Positions 9,502 to 17,485 of a stretch of 64,000 nucleotides of DNA are shown here, in pieces. The stretch lies in the NCBI RefSeq assembly GCF_030499575.1, contig NZ_JASTLC010000001.1, positions 2,132,001 to 2,196,000 of the forward strand, written 5' to 3'. Position numbers and translations under genes: made by a program. Origin of the DNA: Streptomyces sp. DG2A-72 (GTDB lineage Bacteria; Actinomycetota; Actinomycetes; Streptomycetales; Streptomycetaceae). Numbering within the stretch: position 1 is the first letter of the stretch; each line of letters opens with the position of its first letter. The notes beneath the pieces were generated by a model, which was given only the letters and a program-made list of their open reading frames with translations, ran no database searches and had not been told where the DNA came from.

Positions 9502-9915
9502 ATGGCGGGCACGGGCGGCGCGAGTCCGAGCATCTACCCGACGGTGCTGTACGCGGACGCGAAGGCGGCGATCCGGCAGCTCACTCAGGCCTTCGGCTTC
9601 ACCGAGCTGTCGGTGTACGAGGGCGAGAACGGCATGGTGGCACACGCGGAGCTGGTGCAGGGCAACGGCGCGGTGATGCTCGGCTCGAAGGGCCGCGGCG
9701 GCCGTTTCGACGAGCTGATGAAGGGCGCGGGCCCCGCCGGGGTGTATGTCGTGGTGGACGACGTCGACGCCCACCACCAGCGTGCCGTGGACCACGGCGC
9801 GGAGATCCTGATGCCCCCGACGGACCAGGACTACGGCTCGCGGGACTACATGGCCCGGGACGTCGAGGGCAACATCTGGAGCTTCGGCACGTACGCCCCA
9901 GAAATAGGCGGCTGA
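9502..9915 (+). CDS. VOC family protein (glyoxalase/bleomycin-resistance fold)
   Basis: 137 residues, one VOC unit. YPTVLYADAKAAIRQLTQAF (about 11-30) is the first beta-alpha-beta module. HAELVQGNGAVMLGS and the closing GSRDYMARDVEGNIWSFGTY hold the usual second-half motif with metal-binding Asp/Glu. Similar proteins are annotated PhnB-like or bleomycin resistance. The ligand is unknown. AAGGGAG sits 8 bases before the ATG. The gene stands alone, with a repeat-type terminator after it. Confidence 0.85.
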   Translation: MAGTGGASPSIYPTVLYADAKAAIRQLTQAFGFTELSVYEGENGMVAHAELVQGNGAVMLGSKGRGGRFDELMKGAGPAGVYVVVDDVDAHHQRAVDHGAEILMPPTDQDYGSRDYMARDVEGNIWSFGTYAPEIGG

Positions 9916-9938
9916 GCGGACTCGACTGCGGTCCGGGA

Positions 9939-10015
9939 GCGCCCCGAAGGGGCGCGGGGCTGTGTCAATATGCGGCTCCGCCGCGTGGGCGCGACAAGCC
10001 ACAACGGCGCCGCAG
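9939..10015. repeat. Streptomyces intergenic palindromic repeat, long form, copy C
   Basis: GCGCCCCGAAGGGGCGCGGGG begins it, and TGGGCGCGACAAGCCACAA ends it. The outer parts match copies A and B, while an extra hairpin (GCGGCTCCGCCGC) is inserted in the middle. It lies between the 3' ends of two convergent genes, so a terminator role is plausible. Confidence 0.6.
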
Positions 10016-10055
10016 ACGAAAGACGACACACATCGCGGCGCCACCAGCGGAGCGC

Positions 10056-11372
10056 TCACCCGCCAGTGTGCACCTGGAAGGCCGCGCGGCGTACGGCCTT
10101 GGCCAGGGCGGGATCGGGGTGTGCCGCGGCGAGGGCGACCAGGACCTGCACGGTGCGAGGGTGCCCGACGGCACGTACCTCGTCGAGCAGCATGGGGACC
10201 GTCGGCTGCACCGCGGACTCCAGGTGCCGCACGAGCATCGGGGCCTCACCGTGGTCGGCGACGGCGGCGGCCGTGTCGACCCACAGCCATGTGGCCTCTT
10301 CCCGGGTGAGGACCTCATGGGCGTCCTCCGGGTCGAACCCGTCGTGCTCGGCGAGCCACAGCAAGGCGTACGGCCTGAGCGTCGGCTCGTCGGCCACAGC
10401 GCGTACGTCGGGCTCGGCGGGGGCGCCGACGACGCGCAGTGCCTCGAAAGCGAGGCCGCGCAGCAGGGCGTCATCGCCGCGGGCGGCGTCGAGCAGTTCG
10501 GTGACGGCGCTGCCGACGGGGCGGGCGGCGAGCCAGGCGCGGTACTCGTCGCGGGCCGCCTTCGGGCGGAGCTGGGCGCAGCCGCGGAGCATCTCCTCGG
10601 CGGCGACCTCGATGTTCCCGGCGGGGCTCTGGGCGGCGACGCAGATCTGCTCCAGCTTGACCCAGACCGCCCAGCTGCCGAGCGGGGTCAGCGTGGCCTG
10701 TCCGTCGCCACAAGTGAGGGCGCCGACCGAGGCCAGGGCGTGCAGGGCCCAGTCGAGAAGCGGGTCGAGGGGGGTGTCGGCGAGCTCCGCCGCCGGCTCG
10801 GGCTGCGGACCGTAGGGAATCTCGCAGCGCTCGGTGCGAAGTTCGGTGACCCGCTGCTCCAGGAGGTCGAGGAGCTGCTCGACCGGGACGGGACCGGCGG
10901 AGAGCTGGAGGAAGGAGAGCACCTGGGGCATGGCCGAGACGACCTCGGCGACGGCGGCGGGCTCGTGGTCCGCGGGTTCCGGATGGGCGAGCGACCAGGC
11001 GTCGAAGAGAGCGACCCAGCCGCGCAGTACGGCGCTGTCGTCGCGGTCCCAGGCGCGCAGCCGCCAGCCGGGGCGGGCGCTGTCGCCATGCACCTCGACG
11101 AGGCCGGCGAGGCGGGCGGTGTCCCAGTCGGCGCGGACCTGAGCCGGGGTCAGGCCCAGGTCCCTGGCCGCCAGTTCGGCGGTCGTGTCGGAGAGGGTGC
11201 CCTTGCCGTCGGGGCTCGCACCGTAACGGCCGGGGTGCAGCGCGGCGTCGGCCCAGTGGGCGACACGGGCAGCGGAGGCCAGACCGGAGCGAGCCATTCT
11301 GGCCAGCTCCGCCCGGGCCGGAGTGCCCTCCGGTGGGCGCGGGGCGGGGCGGCTTGAGCGCCGCTGGTTCAT
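10056..11372 (-). CDS. Conserved hypothetical protein, helix-rich
   Basis: 438 residues from the ATG at 11372. A GTG at 11447 is an alternative start, and neither has a strong ribosome binding site. I do not recognise a named domain. The sequence is Ala/Leu/Glu-rich with a winged-helix-like part near residues 60-120 (ELAARDLGLTPAQVRADWDTARLAGLVEV). The C-terminal half resembles HEAT-type helical repeats (LLRGLAFEALRVVGAP, TVQVLVALAAAHPDPALAKAVRRAA). It is cytosolic, with no signal or membrane span. Convergent with the VOC gene. No functional hint comes from neighbours. Confidence 0.7.
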   Translation of the reverse strand: MNQRRSSRPAPRPPEGTPARAELARMARSGLASAARVAHWADAALHPGRYGASPDGKGTLSDTTAELAARDLGLTPAQVRADWDTARLAGLVEVHGDSARPGWRLRAWDRDDSAVLRGWVALFDAWSLAHPEPADHEPAAVAEVVSAMPQVLSFLQLSAGPVPVEQLLDLLEQRVTELRTERCEIPYGPQPEPAAELADTPLDPLLDWALHALASVGALTCGDGQATLTPLGSWAVWVKLEQICVAAQSPAGNIEVAAEEMLRGCAQLRPKAARDEYRAWLAARPVGSAVTELLDAARGDDALLRGLAFEALRVVGAPAEPDVRAVADEPTLRPYALLWLAEHDGFDPEDAHEVLTREEATWLWVDTAAAVADHGEAPMLVRHLESAVQPTVPMLLDEVRAVGHPRTVQVLVALAAAHPDPALAKAVRRAAFQVHTGG

Positions 11373-11628
11373 CGCTCGGGGGGCGGCGGCCAGGGGTCGC
11401 TGGCGGACGAGTCGAAGCCTGGAGTCGCGCGGGATACGGGACGTCACGGGGGCAGTCTTCCGGTTGACGGTCCGAAAACCCAAACGGAATGTCACGGCGG
11501 GCGACGGGGATGGCCAACGCACGGGGTCCTGCGGGCGGTGGAGGGCCGAGAACAGGCCCGAGAACAGGCCAGTGATACCGCGTTAAACGGAATCTGCGGG
11601 ACCGGGTGGGATCGGGGCGGACGGGAGG

Positions 11629-12756
11629 TCACATCAGCGGGGTCAGAAAGCGGCGCAGCGTCTCTTCGTAGGACTGCGGGTCGGCGTTCCACATGGCTGC
11701 GTGCGGGGCGCGCTGGACCGTGTGGAGGGAGATCAGGTCGGTGCGGCTGTCGGCGAGGCGGCGGGAGAGGGCCCAGGGGGCCACCGTGTCGTCGGGGCCG
11801 TGGAAGATCAGCGTCGGCACCGAGAGCCGGCCGGGGTCGGCGGCGTCGGTGATGCGGTCGCCGTGCAGCCCGGTGCGGCCCTGTGCGGCGCGGACAGCCA
11901 GCGGCAGCAGGGCACCCGGGGTGCGCCGGGCCGAGGCCAGGGCGCGCAGCGTGGTCTCCCAGCTGAGCACCGGGGAGTCCAGGACGAGCCCCGAGACGCG
12001 CTCACGCAGCCCCGAGTGGGCGGCGGCGCGCAGCGCCATGGTGGCGCCGGTGGACCAGCCGTGCAGGACGACCTGCTTGGCGCCGTGGCGCACGGCGTAG
12101 CGGATCGCCGCGTCCAGGTCGCGCCACTCGGTCTCGCCGAGGTGGTTCAGGCCGTCCGGGGAGCGGGGGGCGCCGAGGTCGCCGCGGTAGGCGGGGGCCA
12201 GCACCGGGAAGCCGCGGCGGCCCAGGAACTCCATGAGGTTCATGGCGTGCTCGCGGGTGGTGCCGAGGCCGTGCACCGCGATGATCCAGATGTCCCGTAC
12301 GCCGGGCACGAACCAGGCGGGCAGGGAGCCGAGTTCGCCGGGTATGTCGACGTCGGCGTGGTCCAGGCCGAGGGCGGCGCCGGGGTCGCCGACGTACACG
12401 TTCGGAGTGAGCCACACCTTGTCGCCGGGCTCGAGGGTGCCGTGGGTGACGCGTTCCAGGCGGCGTACGACGGTGTCGGCGGAGTGGTTCGCCGCGCCGA
12501 GGACGGGCCCGACGACGGCGTGCGAGGCGTCGCCGGTGAGGCCGTAGGTGCCGGGGCGCAGGGAGGCCAGGGCCCGGGTGAGCGCGATCTGGCCCGCCGC
12601 CGTCGCATGCACGGTGAGCCGGGGTTCGCCGGGCAGGGGCCGTCCTGGTGCCACCTTCAGCGCGGCGTCGCTGGCGAACCGTCCGGCGGCCACGCTGGCC
12701 GCGCCGGCCGCCAGGGCCACGGTGACGGCCGCGGCCGCCGTTTTGACAGTGCGCAC
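11629..12756 (-). CDS. Alpha/beta hydrolase with N-terminal signal or anchor
   Basis: 375 residues from the GTG at 12756. The N-terminus, TAAAAVTVALAAGAASVAAG, is hydrophobic and looks like an anchor or signal peptide. The hydrolase core has the oxyanion segment IAVHGLG, the nucleophile elbow GWSTG, the acid in FHGPDDTVAP and the histidine in APHAAMW. The MNLMEFLGRRGFPVLAPAYRG segment is typical of serine hydrolases of the BD-FAE/peptidase S9 kind. Substrate unknown. An extracytoplasmic esterase or peptidase is likely. Confidence 0.83.
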   Translation of the reverse strand: MRTVKTAAAAVTVALAAGAASVAAGRFASDAALKVAPGRPLPGEPRLTVHATAAGQIALTRALASLRPGTYGLTGDASHAVVGPVLGAANHSADTVVRRLERVTHGTLEPGDKVWLTPNVYVGDPGAALGLDHADVDIPGELGSLPAWFVPGVRDIWIIAVHGLGTTREHAMNLMEFLGRRGFPVLAPAYRGDLGAPRSPDGLNHLGETEWRDLDAAIRYAVRHGAKQVVLHGWSTGATMALRAAAHSGLRERVSGLVLDSPVLSWETTLRALASARRTPGALLPLAVRAAQGRTGLHGDRITDAADPGRLSVPTLIFHGPDDTVAPWALSRRLADSRTDLISLHTVQRAPHAAMWNADPQSYEETLRRFLTPLM

Positions 12757-12864
12757 GGGTTCAGTGTCCTGGCGGACCCGGCTGTCGGCCAGCCGGGGGA
12801 CATGGTCGCGGCTGATCGAAGGCGACCGGCGGGGCAATCGGCGACCGGTGCCCCGACACCCCTC

Positions 12865-13596
12865 TCAGCCCCGCTGCCCATACTCCCGCAGCTTCTCCCC
12901 CGCCTCCCGCAGCTGTTCCTCCGACAGCAGGCTCGGGGACAGGCCCGGTACCGAGGAGGCCGTGAGCCAGAGGCGGCACATCCACTCGAGTTGGGCTGTG
13001 CGGTCGTAGGCCTGGTCGAGGGTGGTGCCGTAGGCCATCGTGCCGTGGTTCTGGAGGAGGCAGGCGGAGCGGTCGGTCAGGGCCTGGAGCATGTTCTCGG
13101 CCAACTCGTCGGTGCCGTACGTCGCATATGGGGCGACTCGGACGGGTCCGCCGAGCGCCCCGGTCATGTAGTGGATCACCGGGAGCTCGGTGACGAGGGT
13201 GGAGACGGCCGTGGCGTGGACGGCGTGGGTGTGCACGACGGCGCGGGCGTCGGTCGTGCGGTGGACGGCGAGATGCATGGGCAGCTCGCTGGTCGGGACG
13301 AGGGTGCCGAGCACCTGCCGGCCGTCGAGGTCGACGCCGGTCACGTCGTCCGGCGTGAGGCGGTCATAAGGCACGCCCGAGGGCGTGACCAGGACCGTGT
13401 CCCCGACGCGCAGGGAGACATTGCCGGACGTGCCGACGACCAGACCGTCGGCCACGGTCCGACGGGCGGTGGCGACCAGCTCCTCCCAGGCGCGCACCTC
13501 CTCCTGGAGCGCATCCCTCCCCCACGGGTCCCCCACAACCTGCGACTCCTCCCGGGCCTCCCGCCCGTCTCCCTGATCCCGCCGCTGCTCAGCCAT
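12865..13596 (-). CDS. Class II aldolase/adducin family protein
   Basis: 243 residues. The GTSGNVSLR motif (about 55-63) binds phosphate and SELPMH provides the catalytic acid and a zinc ligand. The zinc site HTHAVH (about 121-126) and the third histidine in QNHGTMAYG complete an L-fuculose-phosphate aldolase-type centre. The enzyme should cleave or epimerise a sugar phosphate using Zn. The exact sugar is not evident, and no sugar kinase is adjacent. AGGA precedes the ATG by 8 bases. Confidence 0.87.
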   Translation of the reverse strand: MAEQRRDQGDGREAREESQVVGDPWGRDALQEEVRAWEELVATARRTVADGLVVGTSGNVSLRVGDTVLVTPSGVPYDRLTPDDVTGVDLDGRQVLGTLVPTSELPMHLAVHRTTDARAVVHTHAVHATAVSTLVTELPVIHYMTGALGGPVRVAPYATYGTDELAENMLQALTDRSACLLQNHGTMAYGTTLDQAYDRTAQLEWMCRLWLTASSVPGLSPSLLSEEQLREAGEKLREYGQRG

Positions 13597-13793
13597 GCCG
13601 CGATCCTGCCAGGCGCGGCGTCAACCCGCCGTCAGGCGGGGGCACTTTAGGGCGGAGGACCGACCTCCGGAAGGGTGCATACAGGCACATACACCCCTCA
13701 CCCCCCGGCTTGGCCGGAGATCGATGAGCATTCAAGGACGTTCCAGTACTCTCCGGGGGATTTGACGCGCATGTCGCCATTCCGGGGGGAAAT

Positions 13794-14543
13794 ATGGCTC
13801 GTGATCGCAAACCGTTCCGTCGCCGCGCCCATGTGATAGCGGCCTCCGTGACGGCGTTGACCGTCGGGGGAATCGCCCTCACCGAGGTTCCGGCCTTCGC
13901 CGCGAGCAAGCCGAAGGGACACGACGTCTCCTCGCACCAGAAGAACGTCGACTGGCGGAGCGCGGCGAGCAAGGGCGCCAAGTTCGTCTACGTCAAGGCG
14001 ACCGAGTCCCACACCTACCGCAACCCGTACTTCGGCCAGCAGTACAACGGCTCGCGCACCGCGGGCCTGATCCGCGGGGCCTACCACTTCGCGCTGCCCA
14101 ACAAGTCGTCGGGCAAGACCCAGGCCGCCCATTTCGTGCGCAACGGCGGCGCCTGGCGGGCGGACGGCTGGACTCTGCCGCCGGCGCTCGACATCGAGTA
14201 CAACCCGTACGACAAGCGGCACAAGTGCTACAACATGAGCAACTCCAGGATGGTCGTCTGGATCAAGTCGTTCAGCAACGAGGTCAAGCGGCTCACCGGA
14301 CGCCGCCCCGTGATCTACACGACCGCTCACTGGTGGAACGCGTGCACGGGCAGCAGCCGGGCCTTCGCCTCGGACCATGCGCTGTGGGTCGCCCGCTACA
14401 ACTCCTCGACGGCGGGAACGCTGCCGGCGGGCTGGGGGGCCTGGACGTTCTGGCAGTACGACAACAGCGGCAGCCTGCCGGGTGACCAGAATCTCTTCAA
14501 TGGGTCCCTGTCCCAGCTGAAGAAGTTTGCCCGAGGCTCCTAA
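13794..14543 (+). CDS. Secreted GH25 lysozyme (muramidase)
   Basis: 249 residues. A twin-arginine-like N-terminus (KPFRRRAHVIAASVTALTVG) ends in VPAFAAS, a signal peptidase site. The mature domain is GH25: GHDVSSHQKNVDW with the catalytic Asp, FVYVKATES, AYHFALPN, and LDIEYN carrying the catalytic Asp/Glu pair. WVARYNSS and WTFWQYDNSGSLPG close the barrel. It should hydrolyse the beta-1,4 bond of peptidoglycan outside the cell. No binding repeats follow. A purine-rich GGGGGGAAAT stands before the ATG. Divergent from the aldolase across a 197-bp gap. Confidence 0.93.
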   Translation: MARDRKPFRRRAHVIAASVTALTVGGIALTEVPAFAASKPKGHDVSSHQKNVDWRSAASKGAKFVYVKATESHTYRNPYFGQQYNGSRTAGLIRGAYHFALPNKSSGKTQAAHFVRNGGAWRADGWTLPPALDIEYNPYDKRHKCYNMSNSRMVVWIKSFSNEVKRLTGRRPVIYTTAHWWNACTGSSRAFASDHALWVARYNSSTAGTLPAGWGAWTFWQYDNSGSLPGDQNLFNGSLSQLKKFARGS

Positions 14544-14618
14544 CCCTTGGGCCGTCTGGGCCGCGCGGGTTCGACGGTGCGACAACCGTCACGCCAGGAC
14601 ACCGTGCGGCCCTGCCCA

Positions 14619-14640
14619 GTTCATCTTCCGTTCACTCAGG
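14619..14640 (+). promoter_or_regulatory. PHO box (PhoP binding site)
   Basis: GTTCATCTTCC (14619-14629) and GTTCACTCAGG (14630-14640) are direct repeat units with the exact 11-base period and GTTCA core of Streptomyces PHO boxes. A further GTTCAACC occurs at 14649. It lies 48 bases before the phosphate transporter start, so phosphate control through PhoP is the natural inference. Confidence 0.7.
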
Positions 14641-14687
14641 TTACCTACGTTCAACCGGCCAACGACCTCGAACGATTGCCTGGGTAA

Positions 14688-15932
14688 ATGGAAAGCTTCT
14701 CGCTGATCCTCGCGATTGTGGTGATCACCGCTCTCGCGTTTGATTTCACGAACGGTTTCCACGACACCGCCAACGCGATGGCCACGACCATCTCGACCGG
14801 TGCGCTCAGACCCAAGGTCGCGGTGGCGATGTCCGCCGTCCTCAACCTCGTCGGCGCCTTCCTCTCGGTGGAGGTCGCCAACACCATCTCCAAGGGTCTC
14901 GTCGACGAGACCGGCATACGTCCCGAGGTCATCTTCGCCGCCCTGGTCGGCGCGATTCTCTGGAACCTGCTGACCTGGCTGGTCGGTCTCCCGTCCAGTT
15001 CCTCGCACGCGCTCATGGGCGGTCTGATCGGCGCCACCATCGCCTCGGCCGGCGTCGGCGCGGTCCACGGCGACGTGCTCGTCACCAAGGTGCTGATCCC
15101 GGCGATCGCCGCCCCGCTCGTCGCGGGCATCGCCGCACTGCTCGCCACCCGCCTGTCGTATTCCCTGGGCTCCCTCGGCAAGGACGCCGACGGCAAGGCC
15201 GCCGCGAAGGGCTACCGCGCCGGGCAGATCGCCTCCGCCGGTCTGGTCTCGCTGGCCCACGGCACCAATGACGCGCAGAAGACGATGGGCATCATCACCC
15301 TCGCCCTGGTCACCGGCGGCGCGATCGCCCCCGGCTCGAACCCTCCCACCTGGGTGATCCTCTCCGCGGGCGTGGCCATCGCACTCGGCACCTACCTCGG
15401 CGGCTGGCGCATCATCCGCACCATGGGCAAGGGCCTGACCGACCTCCAGCCGCAGCAGGGCTTCGCCGCCCAGACCAGCGCGGCCACGGTCATCCTGGCC
15501 TCCTCCCACCTCGGCTTCTCCCTCTCCACCACGCACTCCGTCTCCGGCGCGGTGATGGGCGCGGGCCTCGGCCGCAAGGGTGGCGTCGTCCGCTGGTCCA
15601 CGGCCACCCGGATGTTCGTCGCCTGGGGCCTGACGCTGCCGGCGGCGGCGCTGGTCGGCGCGATCGCGGAGTACGTGACGGGCTTCGGCAGCTGGGGCAC
15701 CGCCCTGGTCGCCGTCTTCCTGATCGCCTCCAGCGCCGCGATCTGGCAGCGCTCCCGCCGCGAGGTCGTCGACCACACGAACGTCAACGACACGACGGAG
15801 GAACCGGCCGGCGTCGTGACGACGGCGATCGCCGCGGTGACCCCGCCGCCCGCGGGCACCGCGACCGACGAGCTGACGGCCACGATCCCCGCCCCGGCCT
15901 CCGAACCGGCGCCTTCGCAGGCCAAGGTCTGA
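14688..15932 (+). CDS. pitH2: Low-affinity inorganic phosphate transporter, PiT family
   Basis: 414 residues with about ten membrane segments. The two inverted PiT signatures are present: FTNGFHDTANAMATTI near residue 16 and AHGTNDAQKTMG in the middle. SSSHALMGGLIGA and STTHSVSGAVMGAG also mark the family. The C-terminal 50 residues are a hydrophilic Thr/Pro/Ala tail. The protein imports phosphate (or metal-phosphate) with protons. The symbol follows my memory of S. coelicolor SCO1845 (pitH2), which has the same small downstream gene and the B12 cluster next to it. Confidence 0.92.
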   Translation: MESFSLILAIVVITALAFDFTNGFHDTANAMATTISTGALRPKVAVAMSAVLNLVGAFLSVEVANTISKGLVDETGIRPEVIFAALVGAILWNLLTWLVGLPSSSSHALMGGLIGATIASAGVGAVHGDVLVTKVLIPAIAAPLVAGIAALLATRLSYSLGSLGKDADGKAAAKGYRAGQIASAGLVSLAHGTNDAQKTMGIITLALVTGGAIAPGSNPPTWVILSAGVAIALGTYLGGWRIIRTMGKGLTDLQPQQGFAAQTSAATVILASSHLGFSLSTTHSVSGAVMGAGLGRKGGVVRWSTATRMFVAWGLTLPAAALVGAIAEYVTGFGSWGTALVAVFLIASSAAIWQRSRREVVDHTNVNDTTEEPAGVVTTAIAAVTPPPAGTATDELTATIPAPASEPAPSQAKV

Positions 15933-15969
15933 CCCCCACCCGGTTTCCCCAGAAAGCGAAAGCAGCAAC

Positions 15970-16191
15970 ATGAAGATCGACTGGGCGGCCCTCGGCTCCG
16001 TCTTCGGCGTCAGCCTCGTGGTCACCGTGGCCCTCGTGTCCCTGTTCACCCTCGGCGTCGCAGGCCTCTCCCGCCGCGAACGCGCCGTGTCCCAGGGCGA
16101 CTCCGCCGCGCTCGCGGTCACCGGCGCGTACACCTGCTTCGCGGCCTGCGCGGCGGCGGTGGGCTACGGGATCTATCTGATCGTCGCGTGA
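15970..16191 (+). CDS. Small two-span membrane protein downstream of pitH2
   Basis: 73 residues with two hydrophobic segments: SVFGVSLVVTVALVSLFTLGV (about 10-30) and ALAVTGAYTCFAACAAAVGYG (about 47-67). A short positively charged loop, SRRERAVSQGDS, joins them. GAAAG lies about 10 bases upstream. The 37-bp gap to pitH2 suggests co-transcription. It may be an accessory subunit of the phosphate carrier. No named family is recognised. Confidence 0.75.
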   Translation: MKIDWAALGSVFGVSLVVTVALVSLFTLGVAGLSRRERAVSQGDSAALAVTGAYTCFAACAAAVGYGIYLIVA

Positions 16192-16299
16192 CACGCGGAG
16201 CGTGAAAGCACCCGGGGTGCGGGACGGACCACCGTCCCGCGCCCCACGCGTGTGTGGGCCTCAGCACACTCTCCCGCCGCAGGTCAACGGCAAGTTGAC

Positions 16300-16465
16300 G
16301 GCCCTTCCAACCCCATGGTGGACTGCCGGGGCCATGTACGGCGGCAGAAGAGGAAGCCGGTGTGAGTCCGGCGCGGTCCCGCCACTGTCACCGGGGTAGA
16401 AAGCCCCGGGAGCCAGGAACTCTCGCCGCCGGTCTCGTCGAACCAGGGCGTGGACACCCTGAGTG
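16300..16465 (+). promoter_or_regulatory. Cobalamin riboswitch
   Basis: The conserved core is clear: GAAGCCGGTGTGAGTCCGG (16353-16371) followed by GCGCGGTCCCGCCACTGT, then the B12-box segment AGCCAGGAAC at 16411-16420. After it, CAGGG (16444-16448) can pair with CCCTG (16457-16461), a candidate expression-platform hairpin. Binding of adenosylcobalamin should lower expression of the cobD-cobI genes that start 80 bases downstream. Confidence 0.92.
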
Positions 16466-16478
16466 AGGACATATCGCG

Positions 16479-16538
16479 ATGCTCGGCTGCCGTTCGAGGT
16501 GCAGTACCAGGTCTCTGTCTGACCCCGCGGTCGGCTGA
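16479..16538 (+). CDS. Possible 19-codon leader ORF between riboswitch and cobD
   Basis: The ATG at 16479 has GAGGAC 8 bases upstream and reads MLGCRSRCSTRSLSDPAVG before a TGA that ends 5 bases before the cobD ATG. cobD itself has only a weak ribosome binding site, so translation of the leader could help start cobD. It could also be chance. No family is recognised. Confidence 0.3.
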   Translation: MLGCRSRCSTRSLSDPAVG

Positions 16539-16543
16539 GCTCC

Positions 16544-17485
16544 ATGCGTGCCGATCGCGTCTTCGCGTACGGCGCCGCCGCCGGACTCCTCGGCGACCTG
16601 CTGCTCGGCGATCCGCGCCGGGGGCATCCGGTCGCCGCGTTCGGGCGGGCCGCCGGGGCCGTGGAAAAGGTGTTGTGGCGCGACCATCGCGGGTGGGGCG
16701 CGCTGCACACCGCCGTCTGCGCCGGTGGCGCCGTGGCCGTCGGGGCGCTCGCCGCCCGTGTCGTACGTACGTCTCCCGCCGCCTCCGTCGCCCTGACCGG
16801 CACGGCCACCTGGGCGGTCGTCGGGGGGACTTCGCTCGCCCGGGAGGCCCGGGGCATCGGGCGTGCCCTGGATGCGGGGGACGTCGAGGGGGCGCGGGCA
16901 CGGCTGCCGCATCTGTGCGGGCGGGATCCGCAGGCGCTCGATGCGGACGGGATCGCTCGGGCCGTTGTGGAGTCCGTCGCCGAGAACACCTCCGATGCCG
17001 TCGTGGGGGCGCTGGTGTGGGGCGCTGTGGGGGGCGTTCCCGGGCTCGTCGGGTTCCGGGCCGTGAACACGCTCGACGCCATGGTGGGGCACAGATCGCC
17101 CAAGTACCGGCGGTACGGCTGGGCTTCGGCGCGGCTCGACGACGTGGCGGGGTGGCCGGGATCGCGGCTGACCGCCGTACTCGCCGCCGTCGCCGGCGGT
17201 GACCCCCGCGGGGCCGTACGAGCCTGGCGCGCCGATGCCGCCAAGCACCCGAGCCCCAACGCCGGGCCCGTGGAGGCCTCGTTCGCGGGGGCGCTGGGCG
17301 TGCGGCTGGGCGGGACGCTGTCGTACGGCGGACGGGTCGAGCACCGGCCCGTGCTGAACGGGGCCGGGCGGACCGTCGGTACGCAGGACATCGAAGCGGC
17401 CGTACGACTGTCCAGGCGCGTCGGCTGGCTCGCGCTCGGCGTCTGTGTCGCCGCGCGCCGCATCGTGAAGGGGCGTACCTCATGA
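16544..17485 (+). CDS. cobD: Adenosylcobinamide-phosphate synthase CobD/CbiB
   Basis: 313 residues, a membrane enzyme that attaches the aminopropanol (phosphate) arm to adenosylcobyric acid. The signature LLGDPRRGHPVAAFGR is at about residues 19-34. Conserved SVAENTSDAVVGALVWGAVGG with RAVNTLDAMVGHRSPKY follows in the middle, and LSYGGRVEHRPVLNG near the end. Several hydrophobic helices fit the family. It is the first gene after the riboswitch and overlaps cobQ by ATGA (17482-17485). Confidence 0.93.
   Translation: MRADRVFAYGAAAGLLGDLLLGDPRRGHPVAAFGRAAGAVEKVLWRDHRGWGALHTAVCAGGAVAVGALAARVVRTSPAASVALTGTATWAVVGGTSLAREARGIGRALDAGDVEGARARLPHLCGRDPQALDADGIARAVVESVAENTSDAVVGALVWGAVGGVPGLVGFRAVNTLDAMVGHRSPKYRRYGWASARLDDVAGWPGSRLTAVLAAVAGGDPRGAVRAWRADAAKHPSPNAGPVEASFAGALGVRLGGTLSYGGRVEHRPVLNGAGRTVGTQDIEAAVRLSRRVGWLALGVCVAARRIVKGRTS

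Noticed and set aside
11701..13650. 649-codon plus-strand frame opposite the hydrolase and aldolase genes
   Set aside because: Gly/Ala/Val-rich shadow. The minus-strand genes show complete active sites.
16202..16399. 65-codon frame within the riboswitch
   Set aside because: It lies inside the conserved B12 RNA structure and has no ribosome binding site or family features.
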